A stretch of DNA of 64,000 nt from Rhodocyclaceae bacterium (GCA_018261935.1 JAGTRP010000002.1:62001-126000); one strand, 5' to 3'; numbered from the stretch's first letter, positions 45,170-54,553 are shown. Numbers and translations are program-made. The notes: generated by a model not told the origin, from the sequence alone.

Positions 45170-46637
45170 GCCAGCCGTTGAAAATGCACCGGGCCGCATC
45201 GATCAATTCCGAGGCCGTCAGGCCAATGGGTCCTCTGCCGGCCGCCACCGACCCATCCCCGGCCGCGCCGTGGAGATGGACGGCGGCCAGGAGCGCCCGA
45301 TCGGCCTCCCAGCCCTGGGCCAGGAGGGCGCCGGCGAAGCCGGTGAGCACATCCCCGGTGCCGGCGGAGGCCATGCCCGGGTTGCCGGTGGTATTCACCC
45401 ACCAGCGGCCGTCGGGCGCCGCGACCACCGTGCCGCAGCCCTTGAGGGCGACATGGGAACGGTAGCGGGTGGCGATTTCCAGGGTTTTGCCGATGCGGTC
45501 CGCCTGGATGGCAGCGGTTTCCATGCCCAGGAGGCGAGCCGCCTCGGCCGGGTGGGGGGTGAGGAGGGTGGGTGCCGGGCGGGCGGCCAGGGCGGCCTGG
45601 AGGTCGGGCTCGGTGGCGACGAGGTTGAGGGCGTCGGCGTCGAGGACCAGGGGCAGGTCCAGGGCCAGCGCTTTGTCCAGGAGGTCGCCGGCCTGCTGGC
45701 TGGTGCCCAGGCCCGGGCCGCAGGCCAGGGCACTAAGCCCGGCGGCGAGGACGCCTTCCGGCCGGCGCAGCATCAGTTCGGGCTGGACGGGGTCGAAAGC
45801 CGGCCCGCCGGCGTCCAGGAGGCCGACGTAGACCCGGCCGGTGCCCAGCTTCAGGGCCGCCCGGCCGGCCAGGAAGGCCGCTCCCAGCATGGAAGGGGCG
45901 CCCCCCAGGATGCCCAGGCTGCCGTAGGTGCCCTTGTGGCTGTTGCGGCGGCGCGGTGCCAGGCGGTCCGCGAAGAGGGCGGGGCTGACCAGCCCGCCTT
46001 CCGGGGCGGCGATCTCTTCCGGCACCAGCCCCAGGTCGGCGACCCGGATGGCGCCGCAGTGGTCGGGGCCGTCGGCGGTGTAGAGGCCGGGCTTGGCGGC
46101 GATGAAGGTCAGGGTGTGGCTGGCCCGGATCGCCGGTTCGAAGGCCCGGCCGCTGTCGGCGTCCAGCCCGGAGGGGCAGTCGAGGGCGAGGCAGGGGCAA
46201 CGGTCCCGCCGGACCAGGACGTTGGCTTGGGTGATCAGTTCCCCATGGCGGCCTGCCGGCGCCCGGGCGAGGCCGATGCCGAAGAGGCCGTCGAGGACGA
46301 GCCCCCAGCGCGGGATTTCCGGGATGGCGCCGAGAGGCGTGCCCCCGGCGGCAACGAAGCGGCGGTGGGCGGCCTGGGCATCGGCGGGCAGCCGGGCCGG
46401 GTCCCCGGCGAAGACCAGGCGCACGTCGAAAGCGCGTTCCTGCAGGAGGCGGGCGGCTTCGAAGGCGTCACCGCCGTTGTTGCCGGGGCCGGCCAGCACC
46501 AGGACGGGAAAGTTGCGGTCCGCCGCCAGTTCGGCTGCCCACAGGGCTGCTGCTGCCCCGGCCCGTTCCATGAGGGGCTGGGTGGCGCAGGCGGTTTCGA
46601 TGCGGCGCAGGCTGGTGCTGCGGTAGAGGGATGTCAT
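45156..46637 (-). CDS. nnrD: bifunctional NAD(P)H-hydrate epimerase / ADP-dependent dehydratase
   Basis: 493 residues. The N-terminal YjeF_N epimerase half (residues 1-210) has AGPGNNGGDAFEAARLL and LDCPSGLDADSG. The C-terminal ribokinase-like dehydratase half has GSLGILGGAPSMLGAAFLAGRAALKLGTG by parts and NPGMASAGTGDVLTGFAGALLAQG, with the ATP/ADP-binding GTGD. It repairs NADHX and NADPHX. This two-domain form is usual in bacteria. Divergent from the Mla-type operon, 138 bases apart; first gene of the NAD cluster. Confidence 0.96.
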   Translation of the reverse strand: MTSLYRSTSLRRIETACATQPLMERAGAAAALWAAELAADRNFPVLVLAGPGNNGGDAFEAARLLQERAFDVRLVFAGDPARLPADAQAAHRRFVAAGGTPLGAIPEIPRWGLVLDGLFGIGLARAPAGRHGELITQANVLVRRDRCPCLALDCPSGLDADSGRAFEPAIRASHTLTFIAAKPGLYTADGPDHCGAIRVADLGLVPEEIAAPEGGLVSPALFADRLAPRRRNSHKGTYGSLGILGGAPSMLGAAFLAGRAALKLGTGRVYVGLLDAGGPAFDPVQPELMLRRPEGVLAAGLSALACGPGLGTSQQAGDLLDKALALDLPLVLDADALNLVATEPDLQAALAARPAPTLLTPHPAEAARLLGMETAAIQADRIGKTLEIATRYRSHVALKGCGTVVAAPDGRWWVNTTGNPGMASAGTGDVLTGFAGALLAQGWEADRALLAAVHLHGAAGDGSVAAGRGPIGLTASELIDAARCIFNGWHAAA

Positions 46638-46775
46638 GGCGGGATTCTAGCCGGGGTTGCGGGTCTCCGCGCAAGGAGAGCGGTTGGGGAACCAGACACC
46701 GTGCCCGTTGCCGGAATGGAAAAAGCCGCCGGGGCGGGCGGGCGCTGGATCATTGGTTGCAACTACCGTGGTGGT

Positions 46776-47891
46776 ATGGCCAAACTCGACATCTCGACGA
46801 CAGAGGGCGAACTCCGGATGGCCCTCGGCGGCAGGCTCGATGCCGATGGAGTGGCCCCCATCTGGCAACAGGCCCGGGCCGCATTGGACCGCAACCGGGC
46901 GCTGCCGGTTCGGGTCGAGGCGGCCGGGGTCGATTACTGCGATGGGGCGGGGCTGGCTTTCCTGGTGGATCTGCGGCGCCACCCGCGGCAGGGCGGCGCC
47001 GCAGTCGAGATCCAGGGGCTGCCCGAGCGCTTCCGGCGGCTCCTGGACCAATTCGACCCGGCGGCTTTCCGCTCGGCTCCGGCGGCGAGGCAGGCCGGGG
47101 AGGGCATCTTCGCCTCCATCGGCCGCTCGGCGGCGGCCCTGGGCCTGGACCTCAAGTCCCAGGTGGCCTTCGTCGGCGAGGCGGGGCGGGCCCTGGCCCT
47201 TGCCCTGCGCCATCCCCGCCAGGTCCGCTGGCGGGACACCCTGGCGGTGGCGGAAGCGGCGGGAGTGAATGCCCTGCCCATCGTCACCCTGGTGGCCTTC
47301 ATCCTGGGGGTCATCATCGCCTACCAGTCGGCCCTGACCATGCGGCAGTTCGGGGCCGAGGTCTATGTAGCCGATCTCATCGGCATTTCCATGGTGCGGG
47401 AACTGGCGCCCCTGATGACCGCCATCCTCCTCGCCGGGCGGTCCGGGGCGGCCTTCGCGGCCGAAATCGCCACCATGCGGGTCAACGAGGAGATCGACGC
47501 CCTCTCCACCTTCGGCTTCGATCCGGTGCCCTTCCTGGTGCTGCCCCGGGTGCTGGCGGCCATGGTGGTGACCCCAGTGCTGGCCGTGTACGCCGATGGC
47601 ATCAGCATCCTGGGGGGCGCCGTGACCCTGCGGCTGTTCCAGGTCCCCCTGGTGACCTTCTACAACGAGGTCTTCAGCTGGGTGCAGATGCACGATCTCT
47701 TGGGCGGACTCTTCAAGTGCCTGGTCTTCGGCCTGGTCATTGCCGGCATCGGCTGCCTGCGCGGCCTGCAGACCGGCAACGGGGCGGTGGCGGTGGGCAT
47801 TTCGACCACCCGGGCGGTGGTCAGCGCCCTGGTGCTGATTGTCGTGGTGGACGGCGCCTTCGCCGTCGTCTATTACCACCTCGGCATATGA
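46776..47891 (+). CDS. mlaE: MlaE-type lipid ABC transporter permease with N-terminal STAS domain
   Basis: 371 residues. Residues 1-100 form a STAS/MlaB-like domain (LGGRLDADGVAPIWQ, VDYCDGAGLAFLVDL) fused to the MlaE permease, which begins about residue 125 and has VTLVAFILGVIIAYQSAL, LIGISMVRELAPLMTAILLAGRSGAAFAAE in parts, MRVNEEIDAL and GVYADGIS-like sequence. Such permeases move phospholipid between inner membrane and MCE partner. In E. coli the STAS protein MlaB is separate. The stop overlaps the next start as ATGA. Confidence 0.93.
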   Translation: MAKLDISTTEGELRMALGGRLDADGVAPIWQQARAALDRNRALPVRVEAAGVDYCDGAGLAFLVDLRRHPRQGGAAVEIQGLPERFRRLLDQFDPAAFRSAPAARQAGEGIFASIGRSAAALGLDLKSQVAFVGEAGRALALALRHPRQVRWRDTLAVAEAAGVNALPIVTLVAFILGVIIAYQSALTMRQFGAEVYVADLIGISMVRELAPLMTAILLAGRSGAAFAAEIATMRVNEEIDALSTFGFDPVPFLVLPRVLAAMVVTPVLAVYADGISILGGAVTLRLFQVPLVTFYNEVFSWVQMHDLLGGLFKCLVFGLVIAGIGCLRGLQTGNGAVAVGISTTRAVVSALVLIVVVDGAFAVVYYHLGI

Positions 47892-48640
47892 GCGGGCCCC
47901 TCATCTCCGTCCAGGGGCTGGCCGTCGGCTTCGGCGGCCAGCCCCTGCTGGAGGGCATCGGCTTCGAGGTGGAACAAGGCCAGGTCCTCGTCATCATCGG
48001 CGAATCGGGCTGCGGCAAAACCCTGCTGCTGAAGAACATGATCGGGCTCTACCGCCCCCTGGCCGGTCGGGTCCTCATCGCCGGGACCGACTTGGCGGCC
48101 AGCGAGGGTGACCAGCGCAGGGCGGTGCAGCGCAAATTCGGGGTGGCTTACCAGTCGGGCGCCCTGTTCGGCTCCATGTCCCTCCTCGACAATGTCCGCC
48201 TGCCCCTGGAGGAATACACCCGGCTCGACGATGCCGCCATCGAGCTCGTTGCCCGCCTGAAACTTTCCCAGGTGGGCCTGCTGGGCTCGGAGGCCAAGAT
48301 GCCGGCGGAGCTGTCCGGGGGCATGCAGAAGCGGGCGGCCATCGCCCGGGCCATGGCCCTCGATCCGGCCATCCTCTTCCTCGATGAGCCCTCGGCGGGG
48401 CTGGACCCGGTCACCGCCGCCGGAATCGACCAGCTCATCCTGCAGCTGTCGGATGCCCAGGGAATCACCTTCGTCGTGGTCACCCACGAGCTGGCCAGTA
48501 TCTTCGCCATCGCCGATCGGGCGGTCATGCTGGACCGGGAAGCCCGGGGCATCATCGCCGCCGGCAAGCCGGAGGACCTGCGGGACCATTCGCCCCATCC
48601 CCGGGTGGCCCGCTTCTTCCATCGCGAGGCGGCCCCATGA
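47888..48640 (+). CDS. mlaF: MlaF-type lipid ABC transporter ATP-binding protein
   Basis: 250 residues. Walker A GESGCGKTLLLK, signature LSGGMQKRAAIARAMALDP, Walker B ILFLDEPSAGLDP and switch His in VVTHELAS. These are typical of the Mla/Mkl family ATPase. The start (ATG 47888) lies in the permease stop, and its stop overlaps the MCE gene start, also as ATGA. Confidence 0.95.
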   Translation: MSGPLISVQGLAVGFGGQPLLEGIGFEVEQGQVLVIIGESGCGKTLLLKNMIGLYRPLAGRVLIAGTDLAASEGDQRRAVQRKFGVAYQSGALFGSMSLLDNVRLPLEEYTRLDDAAIELVARLKLSQVGLLGSEAKMPAELSGGMQKRAAIARAMALDPAILFLDEPSAGLDPVTAAGIDQLILQLSDAQGITFVVVTHELASIFAIADRAVMLDREARGIIAAGKPEDLRDHSPHPRVARFFHREAAP

Positions 48641-49617
48641 GCGGCAAGATCAGCCCTTTCCGGCTGGGGATCTTCGTGGTGGTGGCTGCCATCATTCTCC
48701 TGGCCTTGGTTGTGTCGGTGGGCGGCGGCAACGTCCTGCGCCCCAAGGTCACGGTGGAGACCTATTTCGACGAGTCGGTGCAGGGCCTGGATATCGGCTC
48801 CAAGGTGCGCTACCGGGGGGTGGAAATCGGCGCCGTGAGCCGGATTTCCTTCACCTACACCCGGTACGAGCAGAGCAAGCCGCCGGCCGACCGCCGGCAA
48901 TACGTGCTGGTGGAGATGGCGGTCTATCCGGACCTCCTGGGCAAGGTGGGCGCCGACCGCCAGTTCGTGGAGCAGCTGGTGGGGGAGGGCCTACGTATCC
49001 GCATGGCGCCCATCGGGATCACGGGCATCGTCTATCTGGAGCTGGATTTCGTCCGCAACGGCAATGTCCTGCCCATCAACTGGACGCCGGAAAATCTGTA
49101 CATTCCATCCACCCGGAGCCGGGTGCTCAATTTCGTGGAAGCCGTCGAGGGCTTCATGGACAAGCTGGCGCCCCTCGACATCGATGCCCTGGTCGGCAAG
49201 CTCGATCGCCTGCTCACCACCCTGGACCGCAAGGCCGAGGGCCTGAACACGGAAAAGCTGACGAAGGACGTGGCCGCCGCCCTCCGGGAGCTGCAGCACG
49301 CCGCTGGCGAGGTGAGCCGATTGGCGGGGCGGAAGGAATGGCAGAGCGTTCCCGCCGACCTGTCCGCTTCTGCCCGCCGCCTGCGGGAGATTGCCGAAGG
49401 GCCGGAACTGCAGCGCACCCTGGAAGCCCTGGAGAGAACTTCCCAGGGGCTGGATCGAGCCCTGGACGGGCACGACCAGGATATCGCCGAGCTGATCGTC
49501 AATCTGCGGGCCGCCAGCGCCAACCTCAAGGCCCTGTCGGAGAGCCTCAAGCGCGATCCGGCCGGCACCCTGCTGGCGAAACCGCCCCGGCCTACGGACG
49601 CCTACGACCCGAAATGA
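48637..49617 (+). CDS. mlaD: MCE (MlaD-type) lipid-binding protein
   Basis: 326 residues. A single N-terminal membrane anchor (LGIFVVVAAIILLALVVSV) leads to an MCE domain (VTVETYFDESVQGLDIGSKVRYRGVEIGAV by parts), then a long helical C-terminal region (residues about 165-310) likely to form a coiled coil or tube across the periplasm. It is longer than E. coli MlaD (183 residues), closer to the longer bacterial MCE proteins. ATGA overlap with the ATPase and lipoprotein genes. Confidence 0.93.
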   Translation: MSGKISPFRLGIFVVVAAIILLALVVSVGGGNVLRPKVTVETYFDESVQGLDIGSKVRYRGVEIGAVSRISFTYTRYEQSKPPADRRQYVLVEMAVYPDLLGKVGADRQFVEQLVGEGLRIRMAPIGITGIVYLELDFVRNGNVLPINWTPENLYIPSTRSRVLNFVEAVEGFMDKLAPLDIDALVGKLDRLLTTLDRKAEGLNTEKLTKDVAAALRELQHAAGEVSRLAGRKEWQSVPADLSASARRLREIAEGPELQRTLEALERTSQGLDRALDGHDQDIAELIVNLRAASANLKALSESLKRDPAGTLLAKPPRPTDAYDPK

Positions 49618-50210
49618 GAAATGCCCTGATCTGCCTTCTTGTCCTTTGCCTCACGGGCTGCGGAGTGAAGCTGGAGCGGCCGGCAGTGGAAAGGCAGTCC
49701 TTTCTCCTCCGGCCGGAGCGTTCCGGGATGGTGACAGCGAAACCGTCGGCGGCGGTCCTGCGGGTCGGCATCATCGACATTGCCCCGCCTTTCGATGGCC
49801 GGGCCCTGGTGTACCGGCGGGATGACGTGCGCTTCGAGACCGATTTCTACAACCAATTTGCCGTCGATCCCGATGCCATGGTGGCGGTGGCGGTGACGGA
49901 GTGGCTCGGGCAGAGCGGCTTGTTCCGGCAAGTGGTGCCGTGGTCGGCAGCGGCTGCGACGGACTATCGGCTGGAGGCCCAGGTTCCGGCCCTCTACGTC
50001 GATTTCCGGCAGGAGCCGCCGGCAGTCCTCCTGGAAATGCACTGGCAGCTGTTGCGGGAGAGCGACAGGAGCCGCGTCCTGGCAGTGGACTGCCGGGAAC
50101 GGGTGGCACTGGCGGAAAGATCTCCGGCCGGTGCCGCCAGGGCTTACCGGGAGGCCCTGCGGCGGGCGCTGGCTCGGCTCGAGGCCGCCCTGGCGGCGGC
50201 CAGCATTTAA
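49614..50210 (+). CDS. ABC-type transport auxiliary lipoprotein (PqiC/DUF330-like)
   Basis: 198 residues. Lipoprotein signal peptide with the lipobox LTGC (C16). The body has VLRVGIIDIAPPFDGRALVYRRDD, in parts, and ALRRALARLEAAL, matching the auxiliary lipoprotein domain found with MCE transporters (PqiC, YmbA). It probably sits in the outer membrane and receives lipid from the MCE protein. The ATG is in the MCE stop; the TAA stop is shared in part with the stop of the convergent CnoX gene, both within 50207-50210 (TTAA). Confidence 0.85.
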   Translation: MRNALICLLVLCLTGCGVKLERPAVERQSFLLRPERSGMVTAKPSAAVLRVGIIDIAPPFDGRALVYRRDDVRFETDFYNQFAVDPDAMVAVAVTEWLGQSGLFRQVVPWSAAAATDYRLEAQVPALYVDFRQEPPAVLLEMHWQLLRESDRSRVLAVDCRERVALAERSPAGAARAYREALRRALARLEAALAAASI

Positions 50211-51064
50211 TTCAGCGCGGCGGAGAGGGCGCGGCGGAATTCCCGGATGAGGTCGTCGAAGCGCTCGTCCGAGCCCAGGGCCTCGAAAACCTGCAGCATG
50301 GCCTTGCGGCCGGCGCCTTCATCGAAAAAGCGGTCCCGGCGCACGACTTCCAGGGCCGCTTCCAGGGCTTCCCTGTAACGGCCGGCGGCGGCATGGGCCT
50401 TGGAGAGCTCCAGGCGGGCGGCGTGGTCGTTCGGGTCGGCGGCGAGCTTCTGCTCCAGGGCCGCGGTGTCGGCGCTGCCGGCGGCGAGGGCGAGGCGGGC
50501 ACGCAGGGCCTGGGCGCGGTCCTTTTCCTTTTCATAGTCCAGGTTGAGGAGCTGCTGGGCTTCGTCATTGCGCTGCAGGGACATCAGGATATCGGCCGCA
50601 TCGAGGCGGGCGGCCTCATCGTCGGGATTGACCTGGGTCGCTTCCGCCAGCTTGTCCAGGGCGCCTTCCAGGTCGCCTTCGGCCGCCAGGGCGGCCGCTT
50701 CCTCCCGCAGGCCGCCGTCGCCGGTGCCGGGCGGCAGGATGCGGTCGAGGAGGGCGCGGACCTCGCTTTCCGGGATGGCGCCATTGAATTCATCCACCAG
50801 CCGGCCGCCGAAGAGCACCTTCACCGAAGGAATGCTGCGTACGCCGAAGTGCTGGGAGAGTTCCGGATTTTCGTCGGCATTGACCTTGGCCAGCAGGAAG
50901 CGGCCGCCGTATTCGTCGGCCAGCTTTTCCAGGATCGGCGTCAGGGCCTTGCAGGGGCCGCACCAGGGCGCCCAGAAGTCCACGAGGACCGGAACCTGAA
51001 GGGAGGGCTGGAAGGCTTTGGCTTCAAAGTCTTCAATGGAAACGTCGAAAACAAATGCGGACAT
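50207..51064 (-). CDS. cnoX: CnoX/YbbN-type thioredoxin-tetratricopeptide co-chaperone
   Basis: 285 residues. A thioredoxin domain (1-110) has the active-site CxxC as WAPWCGPCK (C35, C38) and the cis-proline in IPSVKV. Four or so TPR-like helices follow to the end. E. coli CnoX has SxxC; here both cysteines are kept, so redox activity is expected as in many other bacteria. The family links GroEL with redox quality control. ATG 51064 is preferred; longer readings to 51199 have no thioredoxin signal. Divergent from the metacaspase gene. Confidence 0.94.
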   Translation of the reverse strand: MSAFVFDVSIEDFEAKAFQPSLQVPVLVDFWAPWCGPCKALTPILEKLADEYGGRFLLAKVNADENPELSQHFGVRSIPSVKVLFGGRLVDEFNGAIPESEVRALLDRILPPGTGDGGLREEAAALAAEGDLEGALDKLAEATQVNPDDEAARLDAADILMSLQRNDEAQQLLNLDYEKEKDRAQALRARLALAAGSADTAALEQKLAADPNDHAARLELSKAHAAAGRYREALEAALEVVRRDRFFDEGAGRKAMLQVFEALGSDERFDDLIREFRRALSAALN

Positions 51065-51301
51065 GGAACCTCTGATCGGAAAATGACTGGCGCAACAAAG
51101 TGCTGGAAAACCCTGGATTTTCTTGCGGGGTCGGGGTGTGCCGAATGCTATCAGAAAAGCCGGTTCCTTCTTCTGCCGGCCGCTATTGGACAGCGGCACC
51201 CGACCGGCGTTTGATCCCCTCGGGCCCCGGGGGAACCCCGGGCGACCTCGCTGGAATCGCGGATTTCGGGCAATATTGTCATCTGTTCTCCCGAGAAAAC
51301 C

Positions 51302-53113
51302 ATGCTGCGCTTTCTGTACTTCGCGCTAGTCGTCCTGCTGTCGCTTGCGCTCGGCGTTCAGGCGGCGGAACGGCGCGTAGCCCTGGTGGTAGGCAATAGC
51401 AGCTACCCCGGTGCTCCCCTCAGGAACCCGACCCATGACGCCAAGGCGATGGCCCAGGTGCTCAAATCCCGCGGCTTCGACGTCACCCTGCTGACCGACG
51501 CGGGCCAAAAAGAGTTCAACCGGGGAATCAGCGCCTTCGGCGAAAAACTGGGCCCCGACACCGCGGCCGTATTCTATTTCGCCGGCCATGGCATGCAGGT
51601 CCGCGGCCGCAATTATCTGATTCCAGTGGACGCCCAGATTCGAGCCGAGGGATCGGTGCGTAGCGAAGCCATCGATGTCGATGCGGTGCTGGAGCAATTC
51701 CAGTCTGCCGGCAGCCTGCTCAATCTGGTCATCCTCGACGCTTGCCGCAACAACCCGTTCGAACGCCGCTTCCGGAGCGGAACCGGCGGGGGGCTGGCAC
51801 AGATGGAGGCGCCGAAGGGAACCTTGATCGCCTATGCCACCGCCCCCGGCCGGGTGGCGATGGACGGCGAAGGGGAACACGGGGTCTATACCACCGAGTT
51901 GTTGGGCGCTTTGAGCGAACCGGGGCTCAAGGTCGAGGACGTGTTCAAACGGGTTCGGGTCCGCGTCGCCAATGCCACCGCGGACCAGCAGATTCCCTGG
52001 GAGTCATCGTCGCTGGTAGGGGATTTCTATTTCTACGGGGCCGCAGCCGGCATTGCCCCATTGGCGCCACAGCCGCTATCCAGCCCGGCCCCGATGCCGC
52101 CGAAGGCAGCTGCCGGCGGCGAAGCCCGAAACAACGCCGCCCCGGTGCGCGGGGTGCTGACCCCGGAAGAGGTCGCCTTCGTCGAGGATGAAAAGGTGCG
52201 TCGGCGGTTAGGGGAACTGGGCCTCGAAGTCGCTTTCGAGATCGCCACGTCGCGGGAAGCGCCGGAACGGGTGGATCCGAAGAAGCACGACTTCGCCTTC
52301 ATCGGCGGCCACGCGGCGTCGGTGCGCGTTCAGGAAATCACCGGCGTGCGCCGTACCTATCGTCCCTTCTTCTCCATCCTGGTGCTGGCATCCTGGCGCC
52401 AGGTGGCCGATGTGCTCGCCGCCAACGGCCTGGTGCAGAAGAGTGAAGAAGGGGCCTACGTGGTCGATACGGCTCAGCTGTTCGAAGCCATTCGCGGCGG
52501 CCGCCAGTGGAGCGACCTGCGCGGCGGCTCCAGCCTCAAGCTGCTGCGTCCCATCTCCGTGCAGGCAGCGGATTTCCGTCTGGCCAATTCATCGCGGGGG
52601 CTTCTGGCTTTGGCCGGTTACGCCGCCAACGCCGGCAGTGGCTTGGAGAGCGGCGGAAGCCAGGGGCGCACTGCGCCATACCTGCGCCCTCTGATGAAGC
52701 GGCAGGGCTCCCAGGCGGAAAGCGGCGTGGACCTGTTTGCCGATTATGTCGGGGTGGGCATCAGCGGCTATCCCCTGATCGCCGTCGACGAGTCCGAATT
52801 CATTGCCTATCGGCTGCGCCAGGAGGGGAATGGGCTTGCGGACGCCACCTTGCTGTATCCGCAGCCGGGCGTCACGATCAAGCACACCCTGATTCCCCTG
52901 ACGCCCGCCGGGGACCACCTGGGGCGCGCATTGCGGGATGATCCCGAATTGCGCCGCCTGGCGACGGCCTATGGCTACCGTGTCACCGGTGATGCCGCCT
53001 CGGTCCGCCAGTGGCGCGAATCCGGCCTCCCGGTGGCCGAGCACCTGCCGGAACAGCTGGAGGCCCCCGGGTTTGACGCCATCGAGCGCTTGCTGGCGGA
53101 AGCCGGCAAATGA
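51302..53113 (+). CDS. periplasmic metacaspase-like protein fused to a binding-protein-like domain
   Basis: 603 residues. Signal peptide at 1-22. The caspase (C14) domain, residues 24-250, has the catalytic dyad His96 in YFAGHGMQ and Cys148 in ILDACRNNPF, and LRNPTHDAKAMAQVLK. A Pro/Ala linker (250-285) leads to a C-terminal half (about 290-600) that resembles a periplasmic type-2 binding protein: SSLKLLRPISVQAADFRLANSS by parts, GVGISGYPLIAVDESEFI, LLYPQPGVTIKHTLIPLTP and DDPELRRLATAYGYR. I know no established metacaspase with this partner domain. It is divergent from cnoX; no other stress gene is visible in the operon. Confidence 0.85.
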   Translation: MLRFLYFALVVLLSLALGVQAAERRVALVVGNSSYPGAPLRNPTHDAKAMAQVLKSRGFDVTLLTDAGQKEFNRGISAFGEKLGPDTAAVFYFAGHGMQVRGRNYLIPVDAQIRAEGSVRSEAIDVDAVLEQFQSAGSLLNLVILDACRNNPFERRFRSGTGGGLAQMEAPKGTLIAYATAPGRVAMDGEGEHGVYTTELLGALSEPGLKVEDVFKRVRVRVANATADQQIPWESSSLVGDFYFYGAAAGIAPLAPQPLSSPAPMPPKAAAGGEARNNAAPVRGVLTPEEVAFVEDEKVRRRLGELGLEVAFEIATSREAPERVDPKKHDFAFIGGHAASVRVQEITGVRRTYRPFFSILVLASWRQVADVLAANGLVQKSEEGAYVVDTAQLFEAIRGGRQWSDLRGGSSLKLLRPISVQAADFRLANSSRGLLALAGYAANAGSGLESGGSQGRTAPYLRPLMKRQGSQAESGVDLFADYVGVGISGYPLIAVDESEFIAYRLRQEGNGLADATLLYPQPGVTIKHTLIPLTPAGDHLGRALRDDPELRRLATAYGYRVTGDAASVRQWRESGLPVAEHLPEQLEAPGFDAIERLLAEAGK

Positions 53114-53288
53114 AGGAACCGGAGGCTTTCAGGGGATAGGCTTGAACGATTGGGCCGCGCCGGTCTCCACCGCCTTTCCTGCCAGCCCCTGTAGCTGTCC
53201 GGCCACTGCAGATTTCGCCAGCCACCTCGGCTGAATCGGAACAGGCGCCTTGCCGCCGGAACCTTAAGCCATTACCTGGCGCGAAGGC

Positions 53289-53738
53289 CTAATGATCACG
53301 ACCGTGGCCGCGTCCATGGCCGTTTCCGCGCCCCTCATGCCGGTCGCCACCGCGATCGTTTTCCCAGCCCCCACCTCGGTCATCACCACGGGGATCGCGA
53401 TAGCGCTCCTGATAACGGGGAGCGTATTCGCGGGCGTACCACTCGTCCTGGACGAAATAGACGGGCTCGCCGCAGGCGTTGTATTCGTGGCAGTGCTTGC
53501 GCCAGTGTTTCGCGTGCCCCGGCGGGACGTGCAGGTAGACCGGTGGCCGCCCCATCGGTACGGGCTGGACGAGGATCGGCTGGGTATAGATCACGGGGGG
53601 CGGTGGGTAGCCACCGATATCCAGACGGCCATAGAAACCCGGCTGGCCAACGCTGACCGATACACCAACGTCGGCGGCAAATACGGGGGCACAGAAGGTG
53701 GCAGCGGCCATGGCGGCTGCGGATAGCATGCGTTTCAT
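53289..53738 (-). CDS. small exported protein, Pro/Tyr-rich with Gly/His/Arg/Asp tail
   Basis: 149 residues, signal peptide MKRMLSAAAMAAATFCAPVFA. The core VGVSVSVGQPGFYGRLDIG, then PPPPVIYTQPILVQP and HVPPGHAKHWRKHCHEYNACG, is common in small betaproteobacterial envelope proteins of unknown role. The tail (PRGDDRGGGWENDRGG, GRGNGHGRGHGRDH) is charged and low in complexity and may bind metal. It is convergent with the metacaspase gene. Confidence 0.75.
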   Translation of the reverse strand: MKRMLSAAAMAAATFCAPVFAADVGVSVSVGQPGFYGRLDIGGYPPPPVIYTQPILVQPVPMGRPPVYLHVPPGHAKHWRKHCHEYNACGEPVYFVQDEWYAREYAPRYQERYRDPRGDDRGGGWENDRGGDRHEGRGNGHGRGHGRDH

Positions 53739-53905
53739 AATCCAAATCCCTTGTAAAAGCCCGTTTCGTCTTGTTCCACTGGGCTGGAGCGGCTAACGAT
53801 CCCGAAATTGGACGCCGCTCACAGGCCAGTGTAGACCGGCGCAATGGAGTTTGCTGTAAGGAGCGGTAACAACATGTAATTCCCCGGCGGGGCTTCACGC
53901 CGGAG

Positions 53906-54499
53906 CTATCGGCTCGACGACAGGGCTGCCCAATGCTCGACATGGCGCTGCGCATCATGGAGCCAAGCCTGGAAATCCCCGGCGAAGCCCTCTGGGTCGG
54001 CCTGGAACTCCCACTCGCCACCCTCAAGCGGATTGGGCCGCCTTGCCCGGCGTGACATCCGGGCAAGGACATCGGCGATCCCCTCGATCTCCCCGTAGCT
54101 CTGCAGCCAATCTTCCCGGGCCATCAGTTCCAGGGCATAACGGGCGGATTCGGGAATATCGTCCAGTCGGCAGGCGATTTCCCGATAGACGTTGGCACAG
54201 TAGCTATCCAGTGTCTCGGGGTGGTATAGCGCCCAGTCGCGGGCCAGCAGATGATCGTAAAAGATATCGACCAGGACACCGGCGTAGCGCCGACGTCCGG
54301 CGGATACGCGCCCCCGGCTGCGACAGAAGGCCGGATGCGTCTCGGCGAAGCCGTCGATGGCGCGATGCAGGGCGACACCTCTCGCCAGATCGGCCGGCAG
54401 CGCCCCGGGCAGTGGCCCCTTGATCCAGTCGCCGATGACTCCGCCCACAATCAGAGCCGGATCGTTGCCGGCGAGAAAGGCGTGGGAGAGAAAATTCAT
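53906..54499 (-). CDS. AcpH-type acyl carrier protein phosphodiesterase
   Basis: 197 residues of the AcpH/DUF479 family. It has NFLSHAFLAGNDPALIVGG, VIGDWIKG and YDHLLARDW, with histidines and aspartates of the HD-like metal site. It removes the phosphopantetheine arm from holo-ACP. An ACP-like gene is present at 17070-17315, but no direct link is implied. A GGCG-rich hairpin (about 53882-53897) follows the stop. Confidence 0.9.
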   Translation of the reverse strand: MNFLSHAFLAGNDPALIVGGVIGDWIKGPLPGALPADLARGVALHRAIDGFAETHPAFCRSRGRVSAGRRRYAGVLVDIFYDHLLARDWALYHPETLDSYCANVYREIACRLDDIPESARYALELMAREDWLQSYGEIEGIADVLARMSRRARRPNPLEGGEWEFQADPEGFAGDFQAWLHDAQRHVEHWAALSSSR

Positions 54500-54553
54500 G
54501 GGCAGGGAAACAAGTGTCTTGAGGGCTCAGATTTGGACGAAGGCTGTGCCGGG

